A stretch of DNA of 64,000 nucleotides from Halomonas sp. JB37 (lineage in GTDB: Bacteria > Pseudomonadota > Gammaproteobacteria > Pseudomonadales > Halomonadaceae): the NCBI RefSeq assembly GCF_002332255.1, contig NZ_NRGW01000001.1:2170001-2234000 (forward strand). Reading direction: 5' to 3'. This document shows positions 16,559 through 27,482 of this stretch, piece by piece. How positions within the stretch are numbered: position 1 is the stretch's first letter; the number at the start of each line of letters is the position of its first letter. The notes below the pieces were generated by a model. That model was not told the origin of the DNA and did no database searches. It was given only the letters and a program-made list of their open reading frames with translations. Made by a program: the position numbers and the translations under genes.

Positions 16559-18211
16559 ATGGATCGTAGAAGTGTGCTCAAGAGCGCGTTGGCGCTAGCG
16601 GCCTGGTATGGCTTGCCTTCGGCACCTCTGTTCGCCGCGGCCAGTGCCTCTAGTCGTATCGCGGATGGCGATTCTCAAGCCTTCAGTTTCGACTGGCTTC
16701 AGGATTATGCCCGCGACCTCGCCGTCAAACCCTATCAGAGCACTGTCCAGCAGTTGCCGCCGACGCTGAGCAATCTCACGCCACAGCGCTACAACGAAAT
16801 CGGCTACGATCCCAACCACTCTCTCTGGGATCAGTTGAATGGCCCGCTTGACGTACAGTTCTTCCACGTGGGGATGGCATTCGACCAGCCGGTGCGGATG
16901 TATTCGGTGGACCCTGAGACCAGCCAGGCGAGAGAGATTCACTTTCGTCCCGATCTGTTCAACTATTCGGGCGCTCACGTCGATGTCTCGCAGCTCGAAG
17001 GGCAGGGCGAACTTGGCTTTGCCGGTTTTCGGGTGTTTAAGGAGCCTTCACTGACCGAGCGCGATATCGTGTCTTTTCTCGGCGCCAGTTACTTCCGCGC
17101 GGTCGATGACACCTACCAGTACGGCATCTCCGCCCGCGGTATTGCCGTCAATACCTACACCGATGAAGCCAATGAGCAGTTTCCGGCGTTTACTCGCTTC
17201 TGGTTCGAAACACCGGAAGCCGGCGCCACGACCTTCGTGGCTCATGCGCTGCTTGACTCTCCGAGCCTAGCTGGCGCCTACCGCTTCGTCATCCATTGTG
17301 AAGATAACCGAGTGGTGATGGAGATCGACAAGCATCTCTTTCCGCGAGAATCGATTGCCCAGCTCGGGCTGTCGCCGATGACCAGCATGTTCAGCTGCGG
17401 TACCCAGCAGCGCGACATGTGCCTGACCTTCCACCCACAGATCCACGACTCCGATCGTCTCTCGATCTGGCGCGGCAACGGCGAGTGGATCTGCCGGCCC
17501 CTTAATAACCCGCCACGTTTGCAGTTCAACTCGTTCAGCGACAACAGCCCCAAGGGCTTTGGCTTGCTGCAAACTGACCACGAGTTCGACAGCTACGAAG
17601 ATATCGTGGGCAACTATCACAACCGTCCTAGTCTCTGGGTTGAGCCTCTGGGCGACTGGGGGCGAGGTGAAATTCAGTTGCTTGAGATTCCCACCTCTGG
17701 TGAGACCATGGACAACATCGTGGCCTTCTGGAAGCCGGAAGCGGCGGTAGAGGCGGGGCAGGCACTGCACTACGCCTACAAGCTTCACTGGAGTGCTCTT
17801 CCGCCAGTGCAGAGCGACCTAGCGCGAGTCCGCAAGACGTTTACCGGTATCGGTGGTTTCCCCGAGGGCTGGGCGCCGGGTGAGCACTTTCCGGACGTCT
17901 GGGCTCAGCGCATCGCTATCGATTTTGTCGGTGGTGATGTTAAGCACTTCCACGACAATGAGATCGGGCTTCAGACCCACCTCGACGTGCCCGAAGGCGA
18001 GGTCAAGAATATTCAGATTTTTTGGGTAGATGACTTCGAGGGCTTCCGTATTCAGTTCGATTGGTATCCTACCAGCGACGCTTTAGACCCACTCGACATG
18101 CGCCTGACGCTAAGCGCCGAGGGCGTAACCATCAGTGAGACCTGGGTCTATCAATACTTCCCGCCGATGCCGGAAGACCGCCAGTTCCCGGAGAGAGTCC
18201 CAGCACGCTGA
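16559..18211 (+). CDS. opgD: Glucan biosynthesis protein OpgD/MdoD
   Basis: OpgD acts in the periplasm in making or modifying osmoregulated periplasmic glucans. The product carries a twin-arginine signal ([20 protein letters not shown]), which is the mark of OpgD rather than Sec-exported OpgG. The OpgG/D fold follows ([19 protein letters not shown] to [19 protein letters not shown]). ATG 16559 is chosen as it opens the Tat signal (an ATG two codons upstream would also work). Codon use is richer in C/G third positions than the neighbours, and no opgH partner is beside it. It interrupts the usual fimV-truA order. Confidence 0.92.
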   Translation: MDRRSVLKSALALAAWYGLPSAPLFAAASASSRIADGDSQAFSFDWLQDYARDLAVKPYQSTVQQLPPTLSNLTPQRYNEIGYDPNHSLWDQLNGPLDVQFFHVGMAFDQPVRMYSVDPETSQAREIHFRPDLFNYSGAHVDVSQLEGQGELGFAGFRVFKEPSLTERDIVSFLGASYFRAVDDTYQYGISARGIAVNTYTDEANEQFPAFTRFWFETPEAGATTFVAHALLDSPSLAGAYRFVIHCEDNRVVMEIDKHLFPRESIAQLGLSPMTSMFSCGTQQRDMCLTFHPQIHDSDRLSIWRGNGEWICRPLNNPPRLQFNSFSDNSPKGFGLLQTDHEFDSYEDIVGNYHNRPSLWVEPLGDWGRGEIQLLEIPTSGETMDNIVAFWKPEAAVEAGQALHYAYKLHWSALPPVQSDLARVRKTFTGIGGFPEGWAPGEHFPDVWAQRIAIDFVGGDVKHFHDNEIGLQTHLDVPEGEVKNIQIFWVDDFEGFRIQFDWYPTSDALDPLDMRLTLSAEGVTISETWVYQYFPPMPEDRQFPERVPAR

Positions 18212-18293
18212 GGTTGAATTCCCCCCCGAGCGTCAGAACGGCAACAATAGTCCCTGCTAAAAAGCTGCGCAGGCAGGCTGAGGAAGAGTGAAC

Positions 18294-18357
18294 AATTGAA
18301 GAGGTGGCATTCAAGCCGCGAGGCCGGGATAATAGCGAACCTTCAAAATCTTTAAAA
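18294..18357 (+). pseudogene. Detached original 3' end of fimV
   Basis: The plus strand reads TIEEVAFKPRGRDNSEPSKS and then LK and a stop. It repeats IEEVAFKP from the present fimV end and extends it. The likely reading is that this was the ancestral fimV C-terminus, left beside truA when opgD entered. A 25-bp copy of it now also sits upstream of opgD. Confidence 0.6.
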
Positions 18358-18369
18358 TGACGTGGCTTG

Positions 18370-19305
18370 ATGACGCTGTCCTATCACTTCGATGAGAAAA
18401 TTCCGCTTACTGGCCGTTTGGCAATGGGTATTGAATACGACGGTACCCATTACTGCGGTTTTCAGCGCCTAAAGCATGCAGCTTCCGTTCAGGCGTCGTT
18501 AGAAGTCGCGCTGAGCAAGGTGGCCAATGAGCCGATCCAGATTCACGCCAGCGGGCGCACCGACTCCGGGGTGCATGCCACGCGTCAAGTCGTGCATTTT
18601 GACCCGCCGGTCGGGCGTTCAGAAAAAGCCTGGATATTTGGTGTCAATACCCATTTGCCTCGAGATATTGCCGTGCGCTGGGTAAAACCTGTGGGGGATG
18701 ACTTTCACTCGCGGCTATGCGCGCTTGGCCGTCGTTACCGCTACGTGTTGCTAAATCAAGTCAGCCGTCCGGTGCTAGAGCGGGCGAATGTGACCTGGTG
18801 CCGTGACGCGCTAGATGCAGACGCCATGCATCGTGCCGCCCAGTCGCTGGTGGGCGAACATGATTTTTCCAGCTTTCGTGCCGCTGGCTGCCAGTCTAAA
18901 ACGCCCTGGCGGCATATGCATTTTGTTGATGTAAAACGCTATGGCCAGCTTGTGATGATCGATATTCAAGGCAACGCATTTTTGCATCATATGATTCGTA
19001 ACATTGCCGGCGCGCTGGTTAGCGTTGGGCGTGGTGCGAAGAGCGAGGCCTATATTGGCGAACTGTTAGCGCTGCAGAATCGCCGTCAGGGCGACGTTAC
19101 CGCGCCAGCCTGCGGGCTGCATTTTGTCGATTCCGTTTATGATGAGCGGTTTGACTTGCCTAAAGAACCGTTGGGGCCGCATCTTCTTTCGTTTACCGGC
19201 GAGTGGACCGGCGAGCGGGAGTTGCCGGATACGCCACGTGTTGCCTATCGCCGCAGCCGCTCGCTAAACGGTGCGGCTGGCTCTGAGCAGGAGACGTCGT
19301 TTTGA
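18370..19305 (+). CDS. truA: tRNA pseudouridine(38-40) synthase
   Basis: TruA converts uridines 38-40 of the tRNA anticodon arm to pseudouridine. The 311-residue protein has the catalytic aspartate in ASGRTDSGVHATRQVVHF and the family end FLHHMIRNIAGALVSVGRG. ATG 18370 is preferred to the TTG one codon earlier. The RBS is weak. The C-terminus extends about 30 residues past the usual end. Its TGA overlaps the TTG start of trpF, so the two are coupled. Confidence 0.95.
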   Translation: MTLSYHFDEKIPLTGRLAMGIEYDGTHYCGFQRLKHAASVQASLEVALSKVANEPIQIHASGRTDSGVHATRQVVHFDPPVGRSEKAWIFGVNTHLPRDIAVRWVKPVGDDFHSRLCALGRRYRYVLLNQVSRPVLERANVTWCRDALDADAMHRAAQSLVGEHDFSSFRAAGCQSKTPWRHMHFVDVKRYGQLVMIDIQGNAFLHHMIRNIAGALVSVGRGAKSEAYIGELLALQNRRQGDVTAPACGLHFVDSVYDERFDLPKEPLGPHLLSFTGEWTGERELPDTPRVAYRRSRSLNGAAGSEQETSF

Positions 19306-19940
19306 GTGCTGATCCATTAACGCGCACGCGCATCAAGTTTTGCGGTTTTACCCGTTCAGATGATATCGATAGCGCCGTCGCGGTCGGCGTAGATGCAGTA
19401 GGCTTCGTCATGTGGCCAAAAAGTAAGCGCGGTGTGAGTGTTGAGCAACTGGCCGAACTGTCTGCCCGCGTTCCTGCTTTTGTAACCCGCGTTGGGCTGT
19501 TTGTGGATCAGTCTACTGAGTTGATTGAGCAGTGTTTGCCGCATCTTGATTTGCTTCAGTTCCATGGTGACGAAATGCCTGAAGCGTGCCAGCAGTATGG
19601 GGTAGCGTGGATAAAAGCATTACGTATGCGTGATGAAATAGACTTGGCGCAACAGGCTGAACGCTACCACCAGGCACAGGCGCTGCTTTTAGATGCCTAT
19701 CGTCCAGGGACGCCGGGCGGTACTGGAGAGACCTTCGATTGGTCGAGAATCCCCGCAAATCTTGCAAAACCTGTTATCCTCGCCGGTGGGCTGACGCCAG
19801 ATAATATTGCCGAGGCTGTGCGTCAAGTTATGCCCTATGCAGTTGATGTGTCAGGGGGTATTGAAGCCGCCTACGGCTGTAAGGATGCTGCCAAAATGGC
19901 TGCTTTTGTTCGCCACGTGGCGTTAGCCGACACGCGCTAG
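19302..19940 (+). CDS. trpF: Phosphoribosylanthranilate isomerase
   Basis: TrpF performs the Amadori rearrangement of phosphoribosylanthranilate in tryptophan synthesis. The 212-residue barrel has KFCGFTRSDDI with the catalytic cysteine, the Asp in LLLDAYRPGTPGGTGETFDW, and the phosphate-binding VILAGGLTPDNI and VDVSGGIE. The TTG at 19302 overlaps the truA stop (TTGA), with GGAG upstream. This is the only start near the family N-terminus. Confidence 0.95.
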   Translation: MSADPLTRTRIKFCGFTRSDDIDSAVAVGVDAVGFVMWPKSKRGVSVEQLAELSARVPAFVTRVGLFVDQSTELIEQCLPHLDLLQFHGDEMPEACQQYGVAWIKALRMRDEIDLAQQAERYHQAQALLLDAYRPGTPGGTGETFDWSRIPANLAKPVILAGGLTPDNIAEAVRQVMPYAVDVSGGIEAAYGCKDAAKMAAFVRHVALADTR

Positions 19941-20016
19941 CCTATGTTTATCGAGCTGCGTTTTACGTTGATCCATTTATTGTTTGCCTGTTCTGGCGAT
20001 CTTGTGAGGTATCTCT

Positions 20017-21270
20017 GTGACCGTTTCTGCGACTGGTGTTTCTAAAGCTGTACTTGAAACGAAGTTCAGCGAGCTAACCCAAATGCCGGATGCCCGTGGT
20101 CATTTTGGCCCCTACGGCGGTCGGTTTGTGTCTGAAACCCTCAGCTTCGCGTTGGAAGAGTTGGAGAAAACGTACTTAAGCTTACGTGACGACCCCGACT
20201 TCCAAGCTGAATTTGACTATGACCTTGCTCATTACGTTGGCCGTCCTTCACCGCTTTATCATGCCAAGCGCTGGTCGGAGAGTCTGGGCGGTGCGCAAAT
20301 TTGGTTGAAGCGGGAAGACCTGAATCACACCGGTGCTCACAAGGTCAATAATACGATTGGCCAGGCGCTGTTGGCTAAGAAAACTGGCAAGCCGCGTATT
20401 ATCGCCGAAACGGGAGCCGGCCAGCATGGTGTTGCTTCTGCTACCGTGGCTGCTCGCTTAGGGCTTGAGTGCGATGTTTATATGGGCGCTGAAGACGTAG
20501 AGCGCCAGAAGTTGAACGTTTACCGCATGCGCCTGCTGGGTGCCCGCGTGATTCCTGTAGAGTCCGGCACTCGCACGCTTAAAGATGCTATGAACGAAGC
20601 GCTGCGCGACTGGGTAACTAACGTCGATAACACCTTCTATATCATCGGCACCGTGGCAGGCCCGCACCCGTATCCACTGCTGGTGCGTGATTTCAATTCG
20701 GTAGTAGGGCGCGAGGCGCGCCGCCAGTCCCTTGAGCAGATTGGCCGCCTACCTGATGCCTTGATTGCCTGTGTTGGCGGTGGTTCTAACGCTATGGGGC
20801 TTTTCTACCCGTTTGTGGAAGACGACGCGGTGGCTATGTATGGCGTTGAAGCCGGTGGGGATGGCGTTGAAACTGGTCGCCATGCGGCGCCCCTCACGAC
20901 GAACGCGCCACGGGGCGTCCTGCACGGCAACCGTACTTATTTAATGTCCGATGAAGCAGGCCAAGTGTCCGACACCCACTCTATTTCGGCGGGCCTTGAT
21001 TACCCCGGAGTAGGCCCTGAACACGCGCTATGGAAGGACGTCGGGCGCGTTAGCTACGTGGCGGCCAATGATAAAGAGGTGCTGGAAGCATTTCGCGAGC
21101 TAACGCATATGGAAGGTATTATGCCCGCCCTTGAGTCGGCACATGCACTGGCCCATGCAAAAGTTTTGGCACCGACCATGCGTCCTGACCAGCATATTAT
21201 CGTTAATCTTTCCGGTCGCGGCGACAAAGACATCATGACGGTGGCCAAGATTGATGGCATAGAGTTTTAA
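20017..21270 (+). CDS. trpB: Tryptophan synthase beta subunit
   Basis: TrpB condenses indole with serine through PLP. The 417-residue product has the PLP lysine in [20 protein letters not shown], the phosphate-binding GGGSNAMG, and the N-terminal [13 protein letters not shown]. The GTG at 20017 is preceded by GTGAGGT and gives a normal N-terminus. trpA follows after 39 bp. Confidence 0.96.
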   Translation: MTVSATGVSKAVLETKFSELTQMPDARGHFGPYGGRFVSETLSFALEELEKTYLSLRDDPDFQAEFDYDLAHYVGRPSPLYHAKRWSESLGGAQIWLKREDLNHTGAHKVNNTIGQALLAKKTGKPRIIAETGAGQHGVASATVAARLGLECDVYMGAEDVERQKLNVYRMRLLGARVIPVESGTRTLKDAMNEALRDWVTNVDNTFYIIGTVAGPHPYPLLVRDFNSVVGREARRQSLEQIGRLPDALIACVGGGSNAMGLFYPFVEDDAVAMYGVEAGGDGVETGRHAAPLTTNAPRGVLHGNRTYLMSDEAGQVSDTHSISAGLDYPGVGPEHALWKDVGRVSYVAANDKEVLEAFRELTHMEGIMPALESAHALAHAKVLAPTMRPDQHIIVNLSGRGDKDIMTVAKIDGIEF

Positions 21271-21309
21271 GAATCAGTCATTTTAAGCGCAGCTTTTTTA
21301 AGGGTAAGC

Positions 21310-22113
21310 ATGAACCGTATTGATCAGCGTTTCAGTGAACTTAAACAGCAGGGCCGTAAGGCTCTAATCCCTTACATTACCGCCGGGGATCCAGCGCCGC
21401 AGTATACCGTGGGCTTTATGCATGCACTGGTGGATGCGGGCGCCGATATTATTGAACTTGGCGTACCATTTTCTGATCCTATGGCCGACGGCCCTGTGAT
21501 TCAAAAAGCCTGTGAACGTGCATTGAAGCAAGGTACGCGGCTGGTTGATCTAATGCAGATGGTCAAAGAGTTTCGCCAAGCGGATACCACCACACCGGTG
21601 GTGCTGATGGGCTATTTAAACCCTATCGAGCGCATTGGCTATGAGAGTTTTGCCGATCAAGCCGCTGATGTTGGCGTAGACGGCGTTCTGATTGTCGATA
21701 TGCCGCCTGAAGAAGCGGATGAAATTGGGCCGTTGCTAAAGGCTCGTGATTTAGCCGCGATTTTTCTCGTTGCGCCTACCACTTCTAACGAGCGTGCCGC
21801 TACAATATGCGCCCATGGTAATGGCTACTTGTACTATGTTTCGCTGAAAGGCGTGACAGGCGCGGCCACCCTGAACGCAGACGATGTAGCTGAGCATTTG
21901 GCGCCGCTGCGGGGGATGACCGATTTGCCACTATGCGTTGGCTTTGGTATTCGTGATGGCGCGACCGCATCCGAAGTGGCTAAAGTGGCTGATGGTGTGA
22001 TTGTTGGTAGCGCCTTGGTTAACCGTATTGCTGAAAGCCTGGATGCCCCGGAAACTATCGCGGGCCAGTTGAAAAGTGTATTAGCAGAAATGCGCACGGC
22101 GATGGATGCCTAA
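21310..22113 (+). CDS. trpA: Tryptophan synthase alpha subunit
   Basis: TrpA cleaves indole-3-glycerol phosphate and passes indole to TrpB. The 267-residue barrel shows IPYITAGDP, the catalytic glutamate in [18 protein letters not shown], the catalytic aspartate in [11 protein letters not shown], and the phosphate site GFGIRDG. It forms the truA-trpFBA-accD cluster common in Pseudomonas relatives. Confidence 0.97.
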   Translation: MNRIDQRFSELKQQGRKALIPYITAGDPAPQYTVGFMHALVDAGADIIELGVPFSDPMADGPVIQKACERALKQGTRLVDLMQMVKEFRQADTTTPVVLMGYLNPIERIGYESFADQAADVGVDGVLIVDMPPEEADEIGPLLKARDLAAIFLVAPTTSNERAATICAHGNGYLYYVSLKGVTGAATLNADDVAEHLAPLRGMTDLPLCVGFGIRDGATASEVAKVADGVIVGSALVNRIAESLDAPETIAGQLKSVLAEMRTAMDA

Positions 22114-22207
22114 AGAAAAATGCTTTATCGCCTATACTGAATAGATTAATGACACTCATCAAGCTTGGTTTTGCCAAGCGTTGACGTAAAACGGAAGCCT
22201 TTTTGAT

Positions 22208-23206
22208 ATGAGCTGGTTAGACAAGATCGTTCCCTCAATGGGTCGTATCCAGCGTAAAGACCGTCGCGCTAGCGTGCCCGACGGCCTCTGGCGTAAATGT
22301 CCCAAATGCGAAGCAGTTCTCTATCTCCCTGAGTTAGAGAAACACAATAGCGTTTGTCCCAAGTGCGATCACCATTTGCGCTTAACGGCACGCAAGCGCT
22401 TGGACTGGTTCTTGGATAAAGACGGGCGCGAAGAGGTTGCCGCCGATCTTGAGCCAAATGATCGGCTGAAGTTTCGCGACTCTAAAAAGTACAAGGATCG
22501 CCTGACCGCAGCGCAAAAAGACACCGGTGAGAAAGATGCCCTGGTGGCGATGCGCGGTGAGTTAGACGGCCTGCCGGTGATTGCCGTCGCGTTCGAGTTT
22601 ACCTTTATGGGTGGCTCGATGGGGGCGGTAGTCGGCGAGAAGTTTGTGCGTGCTGCTACGTTAGCGCTTAACGAGAATATTCCGCTGGTATGTTTTGCGG
22701 CCTCCGGTGGTGCGCGCATGCAGGAAGCGCTCTTTTCACTGATGCAGATGGCAAAAACATCGGCGGCGCTTGAAAGGCTTAAACAGGCGGGCGTGCCGTA
22801 TATCTCGGTACTGACAGATCCCGTGTTTGGTGGTGTTTCGGCGTCTCTCGCGATGCTGGGTGATTTGAATATTGCTGAACCCAATGCCCTTATTGGCTTT
22901 GCGGGGCCTCGCGTTATCGAACAGACGGTGCGCGAAACGCTGCCGGAAGGTTTCCAGCGCAGCGAGTTTTTACTCGACCACGGTACGGTAGATATGATTG
23001 TCCATCGTCATGAGATGCGCGCACGCGTGGGCAGCGTTTTGCGTAAGCTAACGCATCACGATGCAGCGCCAGTAACTTTCGATGTAGACGATGAGGCGGA
23101 TGTTTCTGAGCCAATCGTTGAGGAAGCTGTTTTGGCGGACGATGCAGAAGCAACGTTGACTAAGCTCGATACGGCTAAGAGTGACGACCATTCGCGCAAT
23201 GCCTGA
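22208..23206 (+). CDS. accD: Acetyl-CoA carboxylase carboxyltransferase subunit beta
   Basis: AccD with AccA transfers the carboxyl group from carboxybiotin to acetyl-CoA in fatty acid synthesis. The 332-residue product has the N-terminal four-cysteine zinc ribbon (CPKC, then CPKC 19 residues on), the crotonase-fold core [19 protein letters not shown], and a long acidic C-terminal tail (about 45 residues, rich in Asp/Glu), fitting a halophile. Its stop overlaps the folC start by 8 bp. Confidence 0.96.
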   Translation: MSWLDKIVPSMGRIQRKDRRASVPDGLWRKCPKCEAVLYLPELEKHNSVCPKCDHHLRLTARKRLDWFLDKDGREEVAADLEPNDRLKFRDSKKYKDRLTAAQKDTGEKDALVAMRGELDGLPVIAVAFEFTFMGGSMGAVVGEKFVRAATLALNENIPLVCFAASGGARMQEALFSLMQMAKTSAALERLKQAGVPYISVLTDPVFGGVSASLAMLGDLNIAEPNALIGFAGPRVIEQTVRETLPEGFQRSEFLLDHGTVDMIVHRHEMRARVGSVLRKLTHHDAAPVTFDVDDEADVSEPIVEEAVLADDAEATLTKLDTAKSDDHSRNA

Positions 23207-24578
23207 TTCTGACGCTGTGTCGCCATTGGCTTCAGAGCGACCGTCTTTAGAGCAGTTGTCTTTAAAACGGTGGTCTTTAGACCAGTGGCTTCAGCATCTG
23301 GAAACGCTGCATCCGGTCGGCATTGATATGGGCCTGAAGCGGGTGTCGCAGGTAGCTAATCGTATGGGGCTGCTTTCTCGTCCCATTGCCTCCTGCGTTA
23401 TTACCGTCGCAGGCACGAATGGCAAGGGGTCAACCCTGGCCATGATCGATAGCGTAGCCCGTGCTCACGGTCAGCGGGTGGGTACTTATACCTCGCCCCA
23501 CTTACTGCGCTATAACGAACGCGTCAAAATCGCCGGCCAGGAGGCCGATGATCAGCTGCTGCTAGAGGGTTTTGAGCACGTTGAACGTGCGCGCTTACAA
23601 GAGCCTGAAATAAGCCTGACGTATTTTGAAGCGGGCACGCTATGTGGGTTGTGGTGTTTGGCCCGTGCAGAGCTTGATCTCGCCGTGCTGGAAGTGGGGC
23701 TGGGTGGCCGGCTTGATGCGATCAATATTATTGATGCGGATGTGGCAGTTGTGACCACAATCGCCCAGGATCATGCTAATTTTCTAGGTACAGACATAGC
23801 TCAGATTGGACGTGAAAAGGCCGGTATCTTTCGTGCCGGGCATCCTGCAGTGCTTGGTAGCTTAATATTGCCCGAAAGCGTTGCTGAATACGCGCACACG
23901 CTGGGAGCTCCCGTATTTCGATTAGGCCAACATTTTCAGCATGACGCCTTTTCCAATGGGCTTAAAACGTGGCGCTGGCAGGGCCAGCAAGCAGATGAGA
24001 CGGGCATCGTGCTGGATCGATTGCCTGATCCCGGGCTGCCGATTGATAATGCCGCCACGGCTCTGCAGGCACTTGCACTCACTGGACTCACGCTTGAACA
24101 AGGTCGCGTGCAAAAGGCGCTGAGTAGCGTCATTCTAGCAGGGCGCATGCAGTGGGTGGGTCAGTGGTGCTTGGATGTCGGGCATAACCCTCACGCTGCG
24201 GAATATATCGCTAACTACTTGCCGCTTCCGCCGGGCAATGGCCGGCAGTGGGGCCTTATTGGCATGTTGAATGATAAAGATATCGACGGTGTCATACAGG
24301 CATTGTCGGCCCGTATAACTGACTGGGTGTGTGTGACCCTAACGGGAGAGCGTGGCTGCCAAGCTCAAGCGTTGTCTCAACGAATAATTGCACAGGGAGG
24401 GCGGGTACACTTTTGCGCTGACACGCCGCAAGCAGGCGCTGATTGGTTGGCGAAGGTGTTAACGCTCAATGATCGTGTCTTGGCCACCGGGTCGTTCTTT
24501 ACTGTAGCGGCTTTGTTAGCTAGGCCACTGCCAACAGGCGCAGTGTCGCTTGATGGAGACGAAAATGAAATACGGTAA
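23199..24578 (+). CDS. folC: Folylpolyglutamate synthase/dihydrofolate synthase
   Basis: FolC adds glutamate to dihydropteroate and to folates. The 459-residue protein has the P-loop [15 protein letters not shown], the substrate loop [13 protein letters not shown], the Mur-ligase centre [15 protein letters not shown], and the C-terminal [15 protein letters not shown] 23199 (overlap of 8 bp with accD) is preferred to a GTG 18 bases earlier. The dedD start lies inside its 3' end. Confidence 0.94.
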   Translation: MPDSDAVSPLASERPSLEQLSLKRWSLDQWLQHLETLHPVGIDMGLKRVSQVANRMGLLSRPIASCVITVAGTNGKGSTLAMIDSVARAHGQRVGTYTSPHLLRYNERVKIAGQEADDQLLLEGFEHVERARLQEPEISLTYFEAGTLCGLWCLARAELDLAVLEVGLGGRLDAINIIDADVAVVTTIAQDHANFLGTDIAQIGREKAGIFRAGHPAVLGSLILPESVAEYAHTLGAPVFRLGQHFQHDAFSNGLKTWRWQGQQADETGIVLDRLPDPGLPIDNAATALQALALTGLTLEQGRVQKALSSVILAGRMQWVGQWCLDVGHNPHAAEYIANYLPLPPGNGRQWGLIGMLNDKDIDGVIQALSARITDWVCVTLTGERGCQAQALSQRIIAQGGRVHFCADTPQAGADWLAKVLTLNDRVLATGSFFTVAALLARPLPTGAVSLDGDENEIR

Positions 24579-25239
24579 AACGGAACGTATCAGCGGAATT
24601 GTGATTTTACTCGCGCTGCTGGCGATTTTTGTGCCATGGCTAATGAGTGACCCCGCGCCCAGGGAAGAACGCCCGCAGCCGAGCTTTGTGATTGAAAAGC
24701 CGACTGAAGTAGAGCGTCGCGATGTGCCTGCGCCTGAGCGACCTTCAACCGTTAACGAGCCTTCATTATCGTCAACGCCTAGCAGTGCGAATAGTGACGG
24801 CTATATACCCATTGATGTCAGTCCTCGCACGCCACAGACCGATCAAGCCCAGCGGCCTGCGGCCAGCGGCTCTGATGCGGCTACGTCCGATAACGACCCT
24901 ATCGCTGATTTAATGGCTACTAATAACAGCGGCAGTAATTCCGGCAGTGGTAGTAATAGTACTAGCAATACCGCTTCACAGAACTCATCCAGCCCATCCG
25001 CTAGCCCTCAAGGGCAGTGGGCGGTGCAAGTTGGCAGCTTTGGAGAAGCGGCAAATGCCCGGCGCTTGGGTGAGCAGCTTTCCGGCGAAGGTTTTACCGT
25101 CTATCAGCGTGAGCGGGATAACAACATGACGACCGTGTTTGTGGGGCCTTATGCGACATCGGAAGATGGTGATGCTGCCATGACATCGATTAAAGAGCGC
25201 GCTAATGTCCAAGGGCTGCTTGTGCGAGTAAGAGATTAA
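24565..25239 (+). CDS. dedD: SPOR-domain cell-division protein (DedD-like)
   Basis: DedD-type proteins are inner-membrane anchored and bind denuded septal peptidoglycan through SPOR. The 224-residue product has an N-terminal membrane segment (GIVILLALLAIFVPWLM), a Ser/Asn/Pro-rich linker with Gly-Ser runs, and a SPOR domain from about residue 148 (QWAVQVGSFGEAANARRL to the end). ATG 24565 with GGAG at 24555-24558 is chosen; it starts 14 bp before the folC stop. Confidence 0.88.
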   Translation: MKYGKTERISGIVILLALLAIFVPWLMSDPAPREERPQPSFVIEKPTEVERRDVPAPERPSTVNEPSLSSTPSSANSDGYIPIDVSPRTPQTDQAQRPAASGSDAATSDNDPIADLMATNNSGSNSGSGSNSTSNTASQNSSSPSASPQGQWAVQVGSFGEAANARRLGEQLSGEGFTVYQRERDNNMTTVFVGPYATSEDGDAAMTSIKERANVQGLLVRVRD

Positions 25240-25241
25240 CG

Positions 25242-25790
25242 ATGGCATTAACATGGATTGATGCCGTTTTCCTGGCCGTGCTAGCGCTTTCGATGCTGGC
25301 CGGTTTTGTAAGAGGATTTGTTCGTGAAGCGCTAGGCTTGGCCGCTTGGGTTGTGGCCCTGATGGTGGCAAGAGTGCTGGCCGAGCCGGTTGCCGAGCTA
25401 ATGAGCGGATTTATTGAAAGCTTTGACGCGCGCTTGGTTCTGGCCTTTGCGTTAGTGATCTTCGCGGTTATTTTGCTTTGCGGCATTGTTATTCGCTTGG
25501 TGCATGCTGCGGTTGAGTGGGTTGGCATGGGCTTGTTAAACCGCGTCGCGGGCGCCGCTTTTGGCGTGGCTCGCGGGGCGGTTATCCTGCTGGTCGCGAC
25601 GGTACTGATCACGCTAACTCCGCTTGCAGAGTTGCAGGCCTGGCAACAGGCTGAGCTGCGCCCGACCTTTATCCAGCTGCGCGACTGGGCGGTTAGCCAA
25701 TTAGATCAGTGGGACCGCGAATTGCCTGAAGCGCCAGCGTCGTTACGCGATATTTCTTTACCCGACCTACGCCCCCGCGAAGGCGTTTGA
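25242..25790 (+). CDS. cvpA: Colicin V production protein family, CvpA
   Basis: A 182-residue inner-membrane protein with four predicted membrane segments, beginning TWIDAVFLAVLALSMLAGFV and containing the family stretch GFVRGFVREALGLAAWVVAL. CvpA is linked to envelope homeostasis and colicin V export and usually precedes purF. Here it starts 2 bp after dedD and sits 143 bp before purF. Confidence 0.92.
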   Translation: MALTWIDAVFLAVLALSMLAGFVRGFVREALGLAAWVVALMVARVLAEPVAELMSGFIESFDARLVLAFALVIFAVILLCGIVIRLVHAAVEWVGMGLLNRVAGAAFGVARGAVILLVATVLITLTPLAELQAWQQAELRPTFIQLRDWAVSQLDQWDRELPEAPASLRDISLPDLRPREGV

Positions 25791-25833
25791 AGGTCTAAGC
25801 TCGTCGCGAGCGCTAAGTAGTTAAGTTATTCCG

Positions 25834-25850
25834 ACAGGTGATTGACCTGT
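25834..25850. promoter_or_regulatory. Dyad in cvpA-purF gap
   Basis: Perfect inverted repeat ACAGGT-GATTG-ACCTGT 84 bp before purF. It is not a PurR box (no ACGCAAACGT core). It may be an operator or a small RNA hairpin; the function is unknown. Confidence 0.35.
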
Positions 25851-25933
25851 TACTGAAGTCGATTCTTCGAACGTACGGGCTTGCCTAGGTAAGTGACTTA
25901 GGTGAAGCCATGGCATTAAGCGAGGTAACGTGA

Positions 25934-27454
25934 ATGTGCGGTATAGTGGGCCTTCTGGGCAAGCAGGCGGTAAATCAGGGAATCTACGATGCCCTGACCG
26001 TACTTCAGCATCGTGGCCAAGACGCTGCCGGCATGATGACGTGGAACGAAGGACGCTTCTTGCTGCGCAAGAGTAATGGTTTGGTACGTGATGTATTTCA
26101 TACCCGCCATATGGCTCGTTTAAAAGGTAACCTGGGCATTGGCCACGTACGTTACCCAACTGCCGGCTCCTCGAGTGAAGCGGAGTCTCAGCCGTTTTAT
26201 GTTAACTCACCCTACGGTATCGCCCTAGCGCATAACGGTAACTTGACCAACTCAGAGCAGTTGAAGCAAGAGCTGTTTTCCACGGATCTTCGCCACATTA
26301 ACACCAGTTCTGATTCCGAAGTACTGCTCAACGTGTTTGCCCATGAGCTGGGTAAGCAGGGCCTGCATCTGGAAGCGGAAGACATCTTTGATGCCGTGCG
26401 TAGAGTTCATCGTCGTTGCAAAGGTGGCTACGCGGCGGTGGCAATTATTAACGGCTTTGGGATGGTGGCTTTCCGCGATCCCTTCGGGATTCGTCCGGTT
26501 GTGTTTGGCACCCGTGAAGAAGAGAACGGCCAAGCGGTCATGATCGCCTCTGAATCCGTAGCGCTAGATGTAGGTGGTTTTGAACTTGAACGTGATCTAT
26601 CGCCTGGTGAGGCCATTTTTGTCGATATCGAAGGCAATATTCATACTCAGGTATGTGCCGATCGCCCGCAGCTTCGCTCGTGTATCTTTGAACATGTCTA
26701 TTTAGCGCGCCCAGATTCGCTGCTTGACGGTGCCTATGTCTACGGAACCCGCATGCAGATGGGGCGTAAACTGGGTGACCGTATTTTAAATGAGTGGCCG
26801 GATCACGATATCGACGTGGTGATTCCTATCCCTGACACGTCGCGAACCTCCGCGCTTGAAATGGCGCAGCACCTAGGAGTGACCTACCGCGAAGGGTTTA
26901 TGAAAAACCGCTATATTGGGCGCACTTTCATTATGCCGGGGCAGGTTCAGCGTAAAAAGTCGGTTCGCCAAAAGCTCAATGCCATTGACGTTGAGTTTAA
27001 CGGCAAGAATGTACTGCTTGTCGATGATTCGATCGTACGCGGCACTACCTGTAAGCAAATTATTCAAATGGCCCGCGACGCGGGAGCACGTAAGGTCTAT
27101 TTTGCCTCGGCGGCACCGCCGGTACGTTTTCCTAATGTTTACGGGATTGATATGCCTGCCGCTTCTGAGCTCATTGCCCACGGGCGGACCGAAGAGGAAG
27201 TCGGTGAGCTGATTGGCGCTGATCGCATTTTCTATCAAAATCTAGACGATCTAAAAGCGGCCTGTCGCGAAGTGAATCCTGAAATGGAGGCCTTCGACTG
27301 CTCGGTGTTTGACGGTAACTACGTAACCGGTGATATTGACGACGCCTATTTGGCGGCGTTGGAAGCCAGTCGCAACGATTCCGCGAAAGACCAGAGCGCG
27401 GGTGATCATGCTCTGGTCGGCATGCACAATCAGGACGATGACCTGGACGATTAA
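25934..27454 (+). CDS. purF: Amidophosphoribosyltransferase
   Basis: PurF makes phosphoribosylamine from PRPP and glutamine, the first step of purine synthesis. The 506-residue product starts [10 protein letters not shown] with the catalytic Cys after Met removal, and has the class II glutaminase domain (HNGNLTN). It also has a type I phosphoribosyltransferase site [13 protein letters not shown]. Like the E. coli type it lacks a long propeptide. Its last codons sit in a perfect 16-bp tandem repeat. Confidence 0.97.
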   Translation: MCGIVGLLGKQAVNQGIYDALTVLQHRGQDAAGMMTWNEGRFLLRKSNGLVRDVFHTRHMARLKGNLGIGHVRYPTAGSSSEAESQPFYVNSPYGIALAHNGNLTNSEQLKQELFSTDLRHINTSSDSEVLLNVFAHELGKQGLHLEAEDIFDAVRRVHRRCKGGYAAVAIINGFGMVAFRDPFGIRPVVFGTREEENGQAVMIASESVALDVGGFELERDLSPGEAIFVDIEGNIHTQVCADRPQLRSCIFEHVYLARPDSLLDGAYVYGTRMQMGRKLGDRILNEWPDHDIDVVIPIPDTSRTSALEMAQHLGVTYREGFMKNRYIGRTFIMPGQVQRKKSVRQKLNAIDVEFNGKNVLLVDDSIVRGTTCKQIIQMARDAGARKVYFASAAPPVRFPNVYGIDMPAASELIAHGRTEEEVGELIGADRIFYQNLDDLKAACREVNPEMEAFDCSVFDGNYVTGDIDDAYLAALEASRNDSAKDQSAGDHALVGMHNQDDDLDD

Positions 27455-27470
27455 TGACCTGGACGATTAA
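27439..27470 (+). repeat. 16-bp tandem duplication at purF stop
   Basis: TGACCTGGACGATTAA is present twice in direct tandem. The first copy carries the purF stop TAA, the second lies in the gap to metZ and contributes part of the leader. Confidence 0.95.
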
Positions 27471-27482
27471 GAGGTAAGCCCT

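Noticed and set aside
24902-25010. Repeat array in the dedD linker
   Set aside because: It is a Ser/Gly/Asn-rich low-complexity coding stretch, common in SPOR proteins.
25834-25850. PurR operator at purF
   Set aside because: The dyad lacks the ACGCAAACGT core of PurR boxes.
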